Source: CAYYJV01 sp964486395
Lineage (GTDB): Bacteria > Patescibacteriota > Minisyncoccia > Minisyncoccales > MHMH01
NCBI GenBank assembly: GCA_964486395.1
Contig: CAZALP010000008.1
Span: 1-19,142, forward strand
Length of the DNA: 19,142 nucleotides
Direction: 5' to 3'
A program made the translations under genes and the position numbers. The notes below the pieces were generated by a model. The model ran no database searches. It was given only the letters and a program-made list of their open reading frames with translations, and was not told the DNA's origin. Below, piece by piece: positions 6,485 to 13,093 of the stretch (positions are counted from its first letter, which is position 1; every line of letters begins with the position of its first letter).

Positions 6485-7855
6485 ATGGCTAGAAAAAGAG
6501 CGATCATCGTGGGCACCGGGCCTACGGGAATGTTTTCCGCTTTGGAGTTATCCAAAAATCCCAACTTAGAGATATTGATGTTCGATAAAGGACCTTTAAG
6601 GAAAAAGAGAACGGAAGATAATCTTATCTCCGGTTGGGGAGGCGCGGGAGCGTTTTCCGACGGCAAACTTACTCTTCCCAATCCAAAATTCCCAAAATCT
6701 TTGAATGTCGGAGGCCAATTGTCTTCTCTAGTGGGAAAGAAGATATTTCTGGAGTTGGTGAACTACGTCAACCGTTTGTACATGGAGTTCGGGGGTGAAG
6801 CCAGCAATTACGAGAACAACCATAAAAAAATTCAGCAATTGGCGGATAATGCTTCTACTTTCGGCCTCAGGATTATTCCGACCCGGGTGCGGCATTTCGG
6901 CTCTGACCTATCTCCTTTGATTGTCAGAAATATTAAAGAAGAGCTGAATGAGCGTGGGGTCAAGATATATCTTGAAACGCCGGTAAAATCCATCAGGCGT
7001 AGAAACGGCAAGTATTTGGTGAGAACTGCCGGAAAAAATGCGGGAGAGTTCAAGTCTAGTTTCGTTATTGTAGCTCCTGGCAGAGAGGGGGCAGATTGGC
7101 TCGCCCGGCAGGCCGAGCTGTTGGGAATAGAAATTCAGCCTCGGGAAGCTGATGTAGACGTTGGAGTAAGGGTGGAGGTACCACATCATATTTTCAGCCC
7201 AGTGACAGATTATTTATACGATCCAAAAATAGAGTTTTTCCCCAAACCCTTCGAAGATAAAATAAGAAGCTTTTGTTGCTGTCCTTACGGAGAAGTATTG
7301 GTGGAGAAATACCGCGGCTTACTGGTTACGGTAAACGGGCACAGCCTTTACGAAAAAAAGCTTTCCGAAAACACCAACTTTGCTTTGCTGGTTAGTTCTC
7401 ATTTTACCGAGCCCTTTAAAGAGCCTTTGCGGTATGCAGGAAGGATTTCTGAGTTAGCCAATATGCTGGGAGGTAAAATTTTGCTTCAGAGATTGGGCAA
7501 TTTAAGAGACGGAAGGAGGTCTGACCCGAAGAAAATTGCCCAGGGTTTAGTAGAACCCACCCTAAAAGAAGCCACTCCGGGCGATTTGAGCTATGCTCTT
7601 CCTTTTCGCCACCTTACCAGCATTTTGAAGATGCTGGAGGCCTTGGACAAGATTGCTCCGGGAATTAACGGAGACGACACCTTGCTTTATGGGAATGAAG
7701 TCAAATTTTATTCCAGCAGGATAAGGACTTCTAAAGAATTGGAAGCCGCAGAAAATCTTTTTGTCGGCGGAGATGGAGCCGGCATTACCCGTGGGTTGCT
7801 GCAGTCCTCGGCATCGGGAGTATGGATTGCCCGGGCTATTGCTAAACGGATTTAA
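6485..7855 (+). CDS. FAD-dependent dehydrogenase-like protein (COG2509 type)
   Basis: This is a 456-residue flavoprotein of unknown substrate. The N-terminus carries the Rossmann dinucleotide motif GTGPTG (10-15), followed by GGAGAFSDGKL typical of this group. A Cys-rich segment FCCCPYGEV (about 263-271) corresponds to the family's FC-C-PGG region, and the C-terminal FAD-contact motif GDGAGITRGLLQSSASG is clear. The start is supported by AAGGAGG 6 nt upstream. It lies 21 bp after def. The family is widespread in CPR, Clostridia and archaea and is often annotated only as an uncharacterised FAD-dependent dehydrogenase; I assign no reaction. Confidence 0.9.
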   Translation: MARKRAIIVGTGPTGMFSALELSKNPNLEILMFDKGPLRKKRTEDNLISGWGGAGAFSDGKLTLPNPKFPKSLNVGGQLSSLVGKKIFLELVNYVNRLYMEFGGEASNYENNHKKIQQLADNASTFGLRIIPTRVRHFGSDLSPLIVRNIKEELNERGVKIYLETPVKSIRRRNGKYLVRTAGKNAGEFKSSFVIVAPGREGADWLARQAELLGIEIQPREADVDVGVRVEVPHHIFSPVTDYLYDPKIEFFPKPFEDKIRSFCCCPYGEVLVEKYRGLLVTVNGHSLYEKKLSENTNFALLVSSHFTEPFKEPLRYAGRISELANMLGGKILLQRLGNLRDGRRSDPKKIAQGLVEPTLKEATPGDLSYALPFRHLTSILKMLEALDKIAPGINGDDTLLYGNEVKFYSSRIRTSKELEAAENLFVGGDGAGITRGLLQSSASGVWIARAIAKRI

Positions 7856-7870
7856 ATAAAACGGCGTCGT

Positions 7871-7899
7871 TTGACAGTGATAACTGGCAGAACTATTCT
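7871..7899 (+). promoter_or_regulatory. Promoter of the LysW-like gene
   Basis: TTGACA (7871-7876), a 17-nt spacer and TATTCT (7894-7899, 4 of 6 matches). It lies just after the FAD-protein stop codon and 55 bp before the LysW-like start. A 5-bp inverted repeat (AAACG-GCGT-CGTTT) overlaps the -35 box. Confidence 0.6.
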
Positions 7900-7900
7900 T

Positions 7901-7936
7901 AAAGAAGAGTATAAAGAAGAGTATAAAGAAGAGTAA
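7901..7936 (+). repeat. Three tandem 12-bp units in the LysW-like leader
   Basis: AAAGAAGAGTAT occurs twice and then once as AAAGAAGAGTAA, without gaps, between the -10 box and the Shine-Dalgarno. In one frame it would encode a KEEY repeat ending in TAA, preceded by a GTG at 7877, but that start lies upstream of the predicted transcript, so a peptide is unlikely. Confidence 0.8.
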
Positions 7937-7953
7937 AATAAAGGAGGTGCATA

Positions 7954-8136
7954 ATGAGTGATTTAAAAGCTAGTTGTCCGATTTGCGGTGGGGAAATACT
8001 CCTCCCCGCCGATATTGAGGTTACAGAGATTATTACCTGCAACGAATGTTACAACAGGGTTGTTGTAGAAAAGATTGAGGGGGGGAACGTGATTTTAGGT
8101 GAAGCGCCGGAAATTGATGAAGACTGGGGACAATAA
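7954..8136 (+). CDS. LysW-like small zinc carrier protein, C-terminal Gln
   Basis: This 60-residue protein resembles LysW, the carrier that holds the amino group of aminoadipate or glutamate during lysine/arginine synthesis in Thermus and archaea. Two CxxC zinc knuckles are present (C8, C11, C29, C32), then an acidic tail ending DEDWGQ. LysW normally ends EDWGE, and the terminal Glu is where LysX attaches the substrate; here the last residue is Gln (codon CAA, then TAA). AAGGAGG lies 7 nt before the ATG. No lysX, lysZ or argX partner is visible in the window. It may be a carrier needing deamidation, a carrier for another ligase, or a zinc protein that kept only the fold. Confidence 0.8.
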   Translation: MSDLKASCPICGGEILLPADIEVTEIITCNECYNRVVVEKIEGGNVILGEAPEIDEDWGQ

Positions 8137-8177
8137 CAATGGAATAGGATAACTATAAACAGAGAAAGTAATAAGAA

Positions 8178-8202
8178 AGGCGGTAGAAATACCGCTTTTT
8201 TC
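8178..8202 (+). terminator. Intrinsic terminator after the LysW-like gene
   Basis: GCGGTA (8180-8185), GAAA tetraloop and TACCGC (8190-8195) form a hairpin followed by six T. It makes the LysW-like gene a single-gene transcription unit with the promoter at 7871. Confidence 0.85.
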
Positions 8203-8227
8203 AGTTAGCCCTTCACTTTTTTGTTTT

Positions 8228-8301
8228 AAAGAACAGTTGAAGAGTTGACAAAAGTAATGTTATTGGGTAAGTTAAGTAGTATTCAGGTTCTTTGTCAACT
8301 G
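8228..8301 (+). promoter_or_regulatory. Inverted-repeat leader of the 8318 gene
   Basis: AGTTGACAAA (8243-8252) is the exact reverse complement of TTTGTCAACT (8291-8300), which sits just before the Shine-Dalgarno GAGGAGGTG. The same right arm can also pair with an upstream segment: AAAGAAC (8228-8234) with GTTCTTT (8287-8293), and CAGTTGA (8234-8240) with TCAACTG (8295-8301). Two left arms therefore compete for one right arm, as in a switching leader. If DNA-level, it could be a pair of operator half-sites. The left arm contains TTGACA, but no good -10 follows at 17 nt. Confidence 0.4.
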
Positions 8302-8317
8302 AAGAGGAGGTGAAAGA

Positions 8318-8875
8318 ATGAACATATTTTTTATTTCTCCGGTTAGGAAGTCTAACCCAGAAATTGAAAAATGGTGTAAAAAATATGTAGCTGGAATGGA
8401 AAAAGCGGGCCATAAGATTCATTGGCCCATCAGAGACACTGACCAGACAGATCCCGTAGGAATCAGAATATGCGATACCAATCTCGGTCAAATTTTTGCC
8501 AGGCCGGTAGTTAATGTTTATTATCTTCCTGACAGCACTGGCATCCATTTTGATCTGGGAGCCGTCTATATGCTGAAGTTTCTGGGATACGAAAAAGAAG
8601 TGGTTTTTGTCAAAGGAAATCAAGATGAGTTTGAGGCAAAATATGTTTCCCGGAAAATATTGGAGATCATTTCGGAGGCAAAGCGTATTTCAATTCGTTA
8701 CGACGAGAACGATATGGCTCTTCACTTTATACTGGGAGCAGCTTACGTGCTTATTAGGATATTGGGCCGCAAAAAAGAAGTGGTTTTTGCCAACAGCCAT
8801 GATTTTCGAGAAGAAATTGCCAAAGGCGGCAAGAGTTACATTCAGGTCTTAAATTATTTGGACAGAACTACATAG
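8318..8875 (+). CDS. Nucleoside 2-deoxyribosyltransferase-like protein with internal duplication
   Basis: The first part of this 185-residue product resembles the small Rossmann-like nucleoside 2-deoxyribosyltransferase superfamily: a beta strand and turn (MNIFFISPVR), a helix, then a STG-HFDLGAVYMLKFLG segment resembling the family's SxGTxxELG site, with Asp in place of the usual Glu. That last segment is then repeated: FDLGAVYMLKFLGYEKEVVF is followed about 60 residues later by FILGAAYVLIRILGRKKEVVF, where the acidic residue is Ile. The start is certain from GAGGAGGTG 7 nt upstream. The substrate is unknown. Because the resemblance is short, it could be a relative without enzymatic activity. 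Confidence 0.6.
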   Translation: MNIFFISPVRKSNPEIEKWCKKYVAGMEKAGHKIHWPIRDTDQTDPVGIRICDTNLGQIFARPVVNVYYLPDSTGIHFDLGAVYMLKFLGYEKEVVFVKGNQDEFEAKYVSRKILEIISEAKRISIRYDENDMALHFILGAAYVLIRILGRKKEVVFANSHDFREEIAKGGKSYIQVLNYLDRTT

Positions 8876-8893
8876 AAATAGAAGGAGTAATGT

Positions 8894-8940
8894 AATCAAA
8901 AACTGATTCAAAGTCCGCCCCAGTGGCAGATTTTTTGATT
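8894..8940. terminator. Possible bidirectional hairpin after the 8318 gene
   Basis: AATCAAAAA (8894-8902) pairs with TTTTTGATT (8932-8940), and CTG (8903-8905) with CAG (8927-8929), with a 2-nt bulge. The T run lies inside the stem, so termination strength is doubtful. Confidence 0.3.
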
Positions 8941-8953
8941 TGACAACTGTCTC

Positions 8954-8979
8954 GCAATAACAACCATGGTTGCAATAAC
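8954..8979. promoter_or_regulatory. Operator-like element before the DUF2284-like gene
   Basis: Two identical GCAATAAC direct repeats (8954-8961 and 8972-8979) flank the palindrome AACCATGGTT. The element lies 74 bp upstream of the start codon at 9053 and has the look of a protein-binding site. Confidence 0.35.
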
Positions 8980-9052
8980 GAGTCTAGAGTTGATTTTTTG
9001 CGGGATTTGGTTAAAGTGAATTAGTAAATTGAAAAGTGAATAGGGAGAGAAA

Positions 9053-9614
9053 ATGAATATAGGACAGATTGAGAGAAAGAAACTTCTTTTGGGGCCGACC
9101 AAAGCTGTTTGTCATCCAGGCATTCAAAGACTGTGTCTCTATCCTTATTTCAACCATCCCGGAGGCTGTCCTAATTACGGCGTAAGAGCAGACTGTCCGC
9201 CCCAAGCAGCATATTTCCTTCAAATTTTTGAAGATAGCGTGCGCGTAGCCGCAGTTGTTTTTAATTTTGGAGATTACTTAAACCAGAAAAGAATCGAGCA
9301 TCCAGAATGGACAGAAAGAGCTCTCAGAAACCCTCGCCACTGGCAGGGGCACCTGAGAAGTGAGCTCAAAAGCTTTGTTTCCGGAGTGGATTTTCAAGAA
9401 AACGAGGAAATTGTTTTCAATCCGGAGGGAATGGGAATTAACGTAACCCAAACCTGCAAAAACGTTGGACTGAAACTGGAATGGCCGCCTCAAAAAATAG
9501 TTTGTCAGATAGCTCTGATTGGTCAAAGAAAGAATTGTTTTAAAATTGTTACCGGAGATTTAAAATCAGTTGGGTTGCTTGGAGCTCCCGAAATTCAATA
9601 TAAAATAGGGGAGT
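9053..9614 (+). CDS. Cys-rich DUF2284-like metal-binding protein (cut by assembly gap)
   Basis: The 187 visible residues have a Cys cluster near the N-terminus: C20, C28, C39 in GGCPNYG and C48 in ADCPPQ. Such Cys-CPP patterns are seen in DUF2284-type predicted metal-binding proteins and suggest an Fe-S or zinc site. GGGAGAG lies just before the ATG. The gene runs into 100 N at 9615, and its end is not seen. The frame happens to stay open through the gap into the following segment, but that segment belongs to another family, so a joined 251-residue protein should not be annotated. No partner is obvious; the function is unknown. Confidence 0.65.
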
Positions 9615-9714
9615 NNNNNNNNNNNNNNNNNNNNNNNNNNNNNNNNNNNNNNNNNNNNNNNNNNNNNNNNNNNNNNNNNNNNNNNNNNNNNNNNNNNNNN
9701 NNNNNNNNNNNNNN
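9615..9714. other. Assembly gap of 100 N
   Basis: Exactly 100 N is the customary scaffold spacer for a gap of unknown length. The true missing length, and how much of the genes on each side is lost, cannot be known from this sequence. Confidence 0.98.
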
Positions 9715-9715
9715 A

Positions 9716-9912
9716 CCGGATTATATCTTTGAATTCCCGAATACTAGAAAAAGACATGCCTTATTAAGATTGAGAGTTGAATATTTAATCAATCCCAATC
9801 CTGCTTGAGGTGCGCCGTACAAATGTATTATGCTGGCATCAAAAAGATTTACATTCCCGTTATTGATCGCTGGAAATGGCTAACTCAGGAAGAAGCCTTA
9901 AAGACGGTCTAA
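9716..9912 (+). pseudogene. CMP/dCMP deaminase-like C-terminus with a frameshift
   Basis: After the gap, one frame reads to RVEYLINPNPA and stops at TGA 9806-9808. Another frame, open from about 9788, reads SCLRCAVQMYYAGIKKIYIP and on to TAA at 9910-9912. Adding one base near 9800 joins them as INPNPCLRCAVQMYYAGIKK, which carries the PCxxC zinc motif and AGIKK helix typical of CMP/dCMP deaminases. The upstream HAE half of the active site would lie in the gap. Either the gene is truly broken by a 1-nt deletion or the contig edge contains an error. It ends with a short tail, DRWKWLTQEEALKTV. Confidence 0.55.
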
Positions 9913-9950
9913 AATTATGCTTTATGCAAAGAAAAAATATAAAAAGTGAT

Positions 9951-9985
9951 AAGAGCGGCAAAAATTCTTGCCGCTCTTTTTATTA
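9951..9985 (+). terminator. Intrinsic terminator
   Basis: AAGAGCGGCAA (9951-9961) pairs perfectly over 11 bp with TTGCCGCTCTT (9968-9978), loop of 6 nt, followed by a T-rich tract. It ends the deaminase-like transcription unit just before the next promoter. Confidence 0.9.
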
Positions 9986-9991
9986 TTTAAC

Positions 9992-10020
9992 TTGACGTTG
10001 TCCTTCGGTTGGGTTATCTT
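9992..10020 (+). promoter_or_regulatory. Promoter of the metallophosphoesterase gene
   Basis: TTGACG (9992-9997), 17-nt spacer, TATCTT (10015-10020). It sits between a strong terminator and the start codon at 10063, so the gene appears to be transcribed alone. Confidence 0.6.
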
Positions 10021-10062
10021 AGAATGAGAGAACTTTTTCAACCGAATAAGGAGGTAAAAACG

Positions 10063-12372
10063 ATGAAAGTTTGGAATGATGCAGAATTTGATAGACTGAA
10101 AGAGATTTGCAGAGAATGCTCCAGTTTTAAGGAATTGAGGGAGAAAGCGGCAATAGATTTGCCGAATAAAAGCTGGCGGCAAATCCAGAAAAAGCTTGAA
10201 AACAATCCCGAATACACGAAGTACTTCATCGACAAAAGAAAGCGTTGGCGAGTTATTAAAGTAGAAGAGTCGTTTGAGAAGAAAAAGAAAGAATTAACCA
10301 TTGAAGAAAAGAGTTTTCCCGCACCTGAAGTATGGGAAGTATCAGCTGAGGCTTATAAACGTCCGGGTGTCAGAATAGGATTATTCAGCGGCGCCAACTA
10401 CAAAGAAGACGGATTTCGGGCAGGTTTAATAAGATTGGGTCGAGATCTCACCAGGCAGGAAGGCACACATTTTGACATTTGGAATGCTGGGTTGGTTAGC
10501 AAAAAATGGATCGCAAAGGAACTCAAGCGGCGCTGTGAGGGCATCCACCGTGATTTGCATCCTTATATTGTGGAGAACTTCTTAACGGAAGCGGCTCAGG
10601 AGCTGAATTCCATCATACCCAAGATAAAAAAACCCCGTCAGAGCAAGGAAAATGGCAAATACATAAGGTTGTATATCATGACCAGTCCCACCAGGGATGG
10701 CCCGTTGGGAGAAGAAATTGCCAGAAGGTTGCAGAAATTAAGGTCAGAAGACATTCGCTGCTACAGAGCGGGAGGCGACAGGCTTCCAGTAAAACAGCCC
10801 GGCAAAGGCAGAAATAAGCTTGTCTGGGTGATTAATCCTCATAAATCCAGATTGCCCTCAAAATATCATAGCCAGGTTGCTGAAAGAGAAATTGACGACA
10901 AGAGAAGGCAGACTACCAAGAAATATCCAGATTTGTGGGTAGTCGGCCCCTTTGCTTCCAATATTCATAAACCGCAGGGAGAGCGCAAAGAACCCTACGT
11001 TACCATGGGGGTGCTCCGGAGACTCGAAGAGGTGCTGGAAGCTGAAAATCAGATTAGCGTCAGCATAGTTGAATATACCCCTCAAAACGACAGATTTGTC
11101 AGAGTTTGGGACTTGAAGGACATTGTAGCCAGGGAACTGGAAAACATTACCGGCATTAAAGCCGGCGCCGAGGAAATCCATCAGAAAATCGTTGAAGTTA
11201 TCAAAGAAAGAAGACCGGTTCCTATTGGGATTATTGCCGATGAATTGAAGTGGGATAGAAAAACCTTGGAGAAAAAAATCAAGTTTTTGGTGGAAGAAAA
11301 GAAATCTCCTCGCAAGACCTGGCCCGGACTTTATTACAATCCCTCTTCACAGTGTTACGATTTTCATCTTGACTGGGTACAGGACCGCCTTTCCTACCCA
11401 AGAATTGACATCCATGACAAGAATTTTGCCGAAGATAGAATTTTGTTTATCGGCTGTCCTCACGTGGGATACACAACCACGGACTACGAGTTTATCGTTA
11501 AAGACATTCCGGAAATCATTCTGAAGCATAATATTAAAACACTGCCAATTCTGGGGGATATTATTGCCGGACTCCGCTACAGCTACCTTCACACGGGCGA
11601 GGTTTTTGGCGATTTAAACAATACTGACCAAGAAAAATTAGCAGCCGAGCTCTTCGGCACGGTAATAATGAAGGTTTTTATGGCCAGAATAAAAAAGAGG
11701 CTCGCTGGCCGTAACGCTGCCGAGCTCTCCCAGTTAGAAGCCAAAACCATTATCTTGGAGTCTTTGCTTGATTTTCCGTATATTCCCGGCAATCATGATC
11801 TCTGGCAGGAAAGCGAGGGGACTGCCCCTCTGGAAACATTCAGCGACAAACTATCTGGTTTGTTAGTTAAACATCTCAGTGCTTTTCTTTTCAAGAAAAG
11901 TATGCCGAGCGTAGATATTTTTGAGATAATCAGTCAGAAATTAATAAAGATGCCCGATTACGACGCTATTTACCGGCTTCCTTCGGGATTGAACATGGAA
12001 ATGTATCATCCCCATACTGCCAGAGCAGATACCACTTCTTTGAGAGCCCAGAAAGCCTTGGAGAACTCAAATTCTCAAGTAGTGGGTGTAGCCAATTTTC
12101 ATACGGCCACGGTGGTTCACAATTGGTATTCTGACCGAGGGCAGTGCGTAGCCGTTCAGATAGGAACTTTGGTTATCTACACCAGATTTGAAGAAAGAAA
12201 AACAAAGAGAATTGATTTTGGACCGGTATTTCTCCGCGTTTTGTCAAAAAATCAAAGGATCATCATGACAGAATCAGCTTATTTCAACAAGCCGCGCTTG
12301 AAAAAACCTCTTTCCAAATGGACTAATCTTGACCAACTAAAGAAGAATTTGGGAATTCTTGATGCTCCTTAA
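10063..12372 (+). CDS. Large multidomain metallophosphoesterase (769 aa)
   Basis: The ATG at 10063 is chosen for the AAGGAGGT 7 nt upstream. Residues 1-60 look like a small helical DNA-binding (Myb/SANT-like) domain. Residues 104-350 are unassigned but follow the order of a phosphoesterase without its metal ligands. Residues 367-415 look like a winged helix. Residues 458-740 are a calcineurin-like phosphoesterase: CPH (465-467, Cys in place of the usual Asp of DxH), GD (498-499), GNHD (576-579), HPH (649-651) and a late His (H680 in NFHT). Metal-dependent phosphodiester or nuclease activity is plausible, but the Cys change leaves activity open. The gene stands alone between a promoter and a terminator. 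The DNA-binding-like parts suggest a nucleic acid substrate; this is inference. Confidence 0.8.
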   Translation: MKVWNDAEFDRLKEICRECSSFKELREKAAIDLPNKSWRQIQKKLENNPEYTKYFIDKRKRWRVIKVEESFEKKKKELTIEEKSFPAPEVWEVSAEAYKRPGVRIGLFSGANYKEDGFRAGLIRLGRDLTRQEGTHFDIWNAGLVSKKWIAKELKRRCEGIHRDLHPYIVENFLTEAAQELNSIIPKIKKPRQSKENGKYIRLYIMTSPTRDGPLGEEIARRLQKLRSEDIRCYRAGGDRLPVKQPGKGRNKLVWVINPHKSRLPSKYHSQVAEREIDDKRRQTTKKYPDLWVVGPFASNIHKPQGERKEPYVTMGVLRRLEEVLEAENQISVSIVEYTPQNDRFVRVWDLKDIVARELENITGIKAGAEEIHQKIVEVIKERRPVPIGIIADELKWDRKTLEKKIKFLVEEKKSPRKTWPGLYYNPSSQCYDFHLDWVQDRLSYPRIDIHDKNFAEDRILFIGCPHVGYTTTDYEFIVKDIPEIILKHNIKTLPILGDIIAGLRYSYLHTGEVFGDLNNTDQEKLAAELFGTVIMKVFMARIKKRLAGRNAAELSQLEAKTIILESLLDFPYIPGNHDLWQESEGTAPLETFSDKLSGLLVKHLSAFLFKKSMPSVDIFEIISQKLIKMPDYDAIYRLPSGLNMEMYHPHTARADTTSLRAQKALENSNSQVVGVANFHTATVVHNWYSDRGQCVAVQIGTLVIYTRFEERKTKRIDFGPVFLRVLSKNQRIIMTESAYFNKPRLKKPLSKWTNLDQLKKNLGILDAP

Positions 12373-12386
12373 TGGCATAAGTTTAG

Positions 12387-12418
12387 AAAGAGAGCTTGAA
12401 AAAGCTCTCTTTTAATTT
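12387..12418 (+). terminator. Intrinsic terminator after the metallophosphoesterase gene
   Basis: AAAGAGAGCTT (12387-12397), a GAAA loop and AAGCTCTCTTT (12402-12412) make an 11-bp perfect stem followed by a T-rich tail. Confidence 0.88.
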
Positions 12419-12432
12419 TATAATTTAAAAAT

Positions 12433-13083
12433 ATGCCTTTGATAGACGATTTAGTTCAAGAGGGTTGGCTAAAGACCCGTAGGATTATTCAGGCCTTTGA
12501 GAAAATAAAAAGGGCTGATTTTATGCCGGAGGATATGAAAAGCATGGCGGAATTGAACGAGGCTTTGCCTATAGGTTTTGGCCAGACTATTTCTCAACCC
12601 TTGGTAGTGGCTTTCATGCTAGAACAACTGCAACCTGAACCTGGTGACAAAATTTTGGATGTGGGTTCCGGCTCCGGATGGACCAGCGCCCTCCTTGCTT
12701 ATATTGTAAACAGTAAAAACTTTCATACTTCGAAACATGGAAGTTTTGTCGGGGAAATTATAGCCATAGAGGCCGTGCCGGAATTGAAAGAGTTTGGAGA
12801 AAAAAATATAGCAAAATATAATTATATTGAAAAGGGGATTGCGAAGTTTGTTTGTGCCGACGGCTCCAAGGGATACGAAAAAGAAGCTCCCTTTGATAAA
12901 ATATTGTGCTCTGCAGCTGTACAGAGGGAAGTGCCCAGGGCTTGGAAAGAGCAGCTGAAAATCGGAGGCAGAATAGTTACCCCCATCGGTTCTTCTATTT
13001 GGCTTTTAATAAAGAAAGGCGAAGATGATTTTGAAAAAACCGAATATCCCGGCTTTTCTTTCGTTCCCCTGATCGAAACCTAA
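12433..13083 (+). CDS. Protein-L-isoaspartate O-methyltransferase-like protein
   Basis: This is a class I SAM-dependent methyltransferase of the PCMT family, 216 residues, which repairs isoaspartyl damage in proteins. The family's substrate-side motif appears as ALPIGFGQTISQP, and the SAM-binding motif I is ILDVGSGSGWTSALLA. The end motif GGRIVTPIG is also typical. There is no Shine-Dalgarno. A TATAAT at 12419-12424 ends 8 nt before the ATG, so the mRNA may be leaderless. The mltG gene begins 10 nt after the stop and is probably in the same operon. Confidence 0.88.
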   Translation: MPLIDDLVQEGWLKTRRIIQAFEKIKRADFMPEDMKSMAELNEALPIGFGQTISQPLVVAFMLEQLQPEPGDKILDVGSGSGWTSALLAYIVNSKNFHTSKHGSFVGEIIAIEAVPELKEFGEKNIAKYNYIEKGIAKFVCADGSKGYEKEAPFDKILCSAAVQREVPRAWKEQLKIGGRIVTPIGSSIWLLIKKGEDDFEKTEYPGFSFVPLIET

Positions 13084-13093
13084 ATGTATTACA

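Noticed and set aside
7877..7936. 19-residue peptide with KEEY repeats and a GTG start
   Set aside because: Its start lies upstream of the predicted transcription start and has no ribosome site; the tandem repeat explains the open frame.
606..8136. Pup-proteasome-like system linking the AAA ATPase with the Gln-ended LysW-like protein
   Set aside because: The small protein has zinc knuckles and the LysW tail, not a Pup sequence, the genes are 6 kb apart, and no ligase, deamidase or proteasome subunit is seen.
9053..9808. Single 251-residue protein across the N gap
   Set aside because: The frame through the 100 N is arbitrary, and the residues after the gap belong to a deaminase-like gene, so the genes are listed separately.
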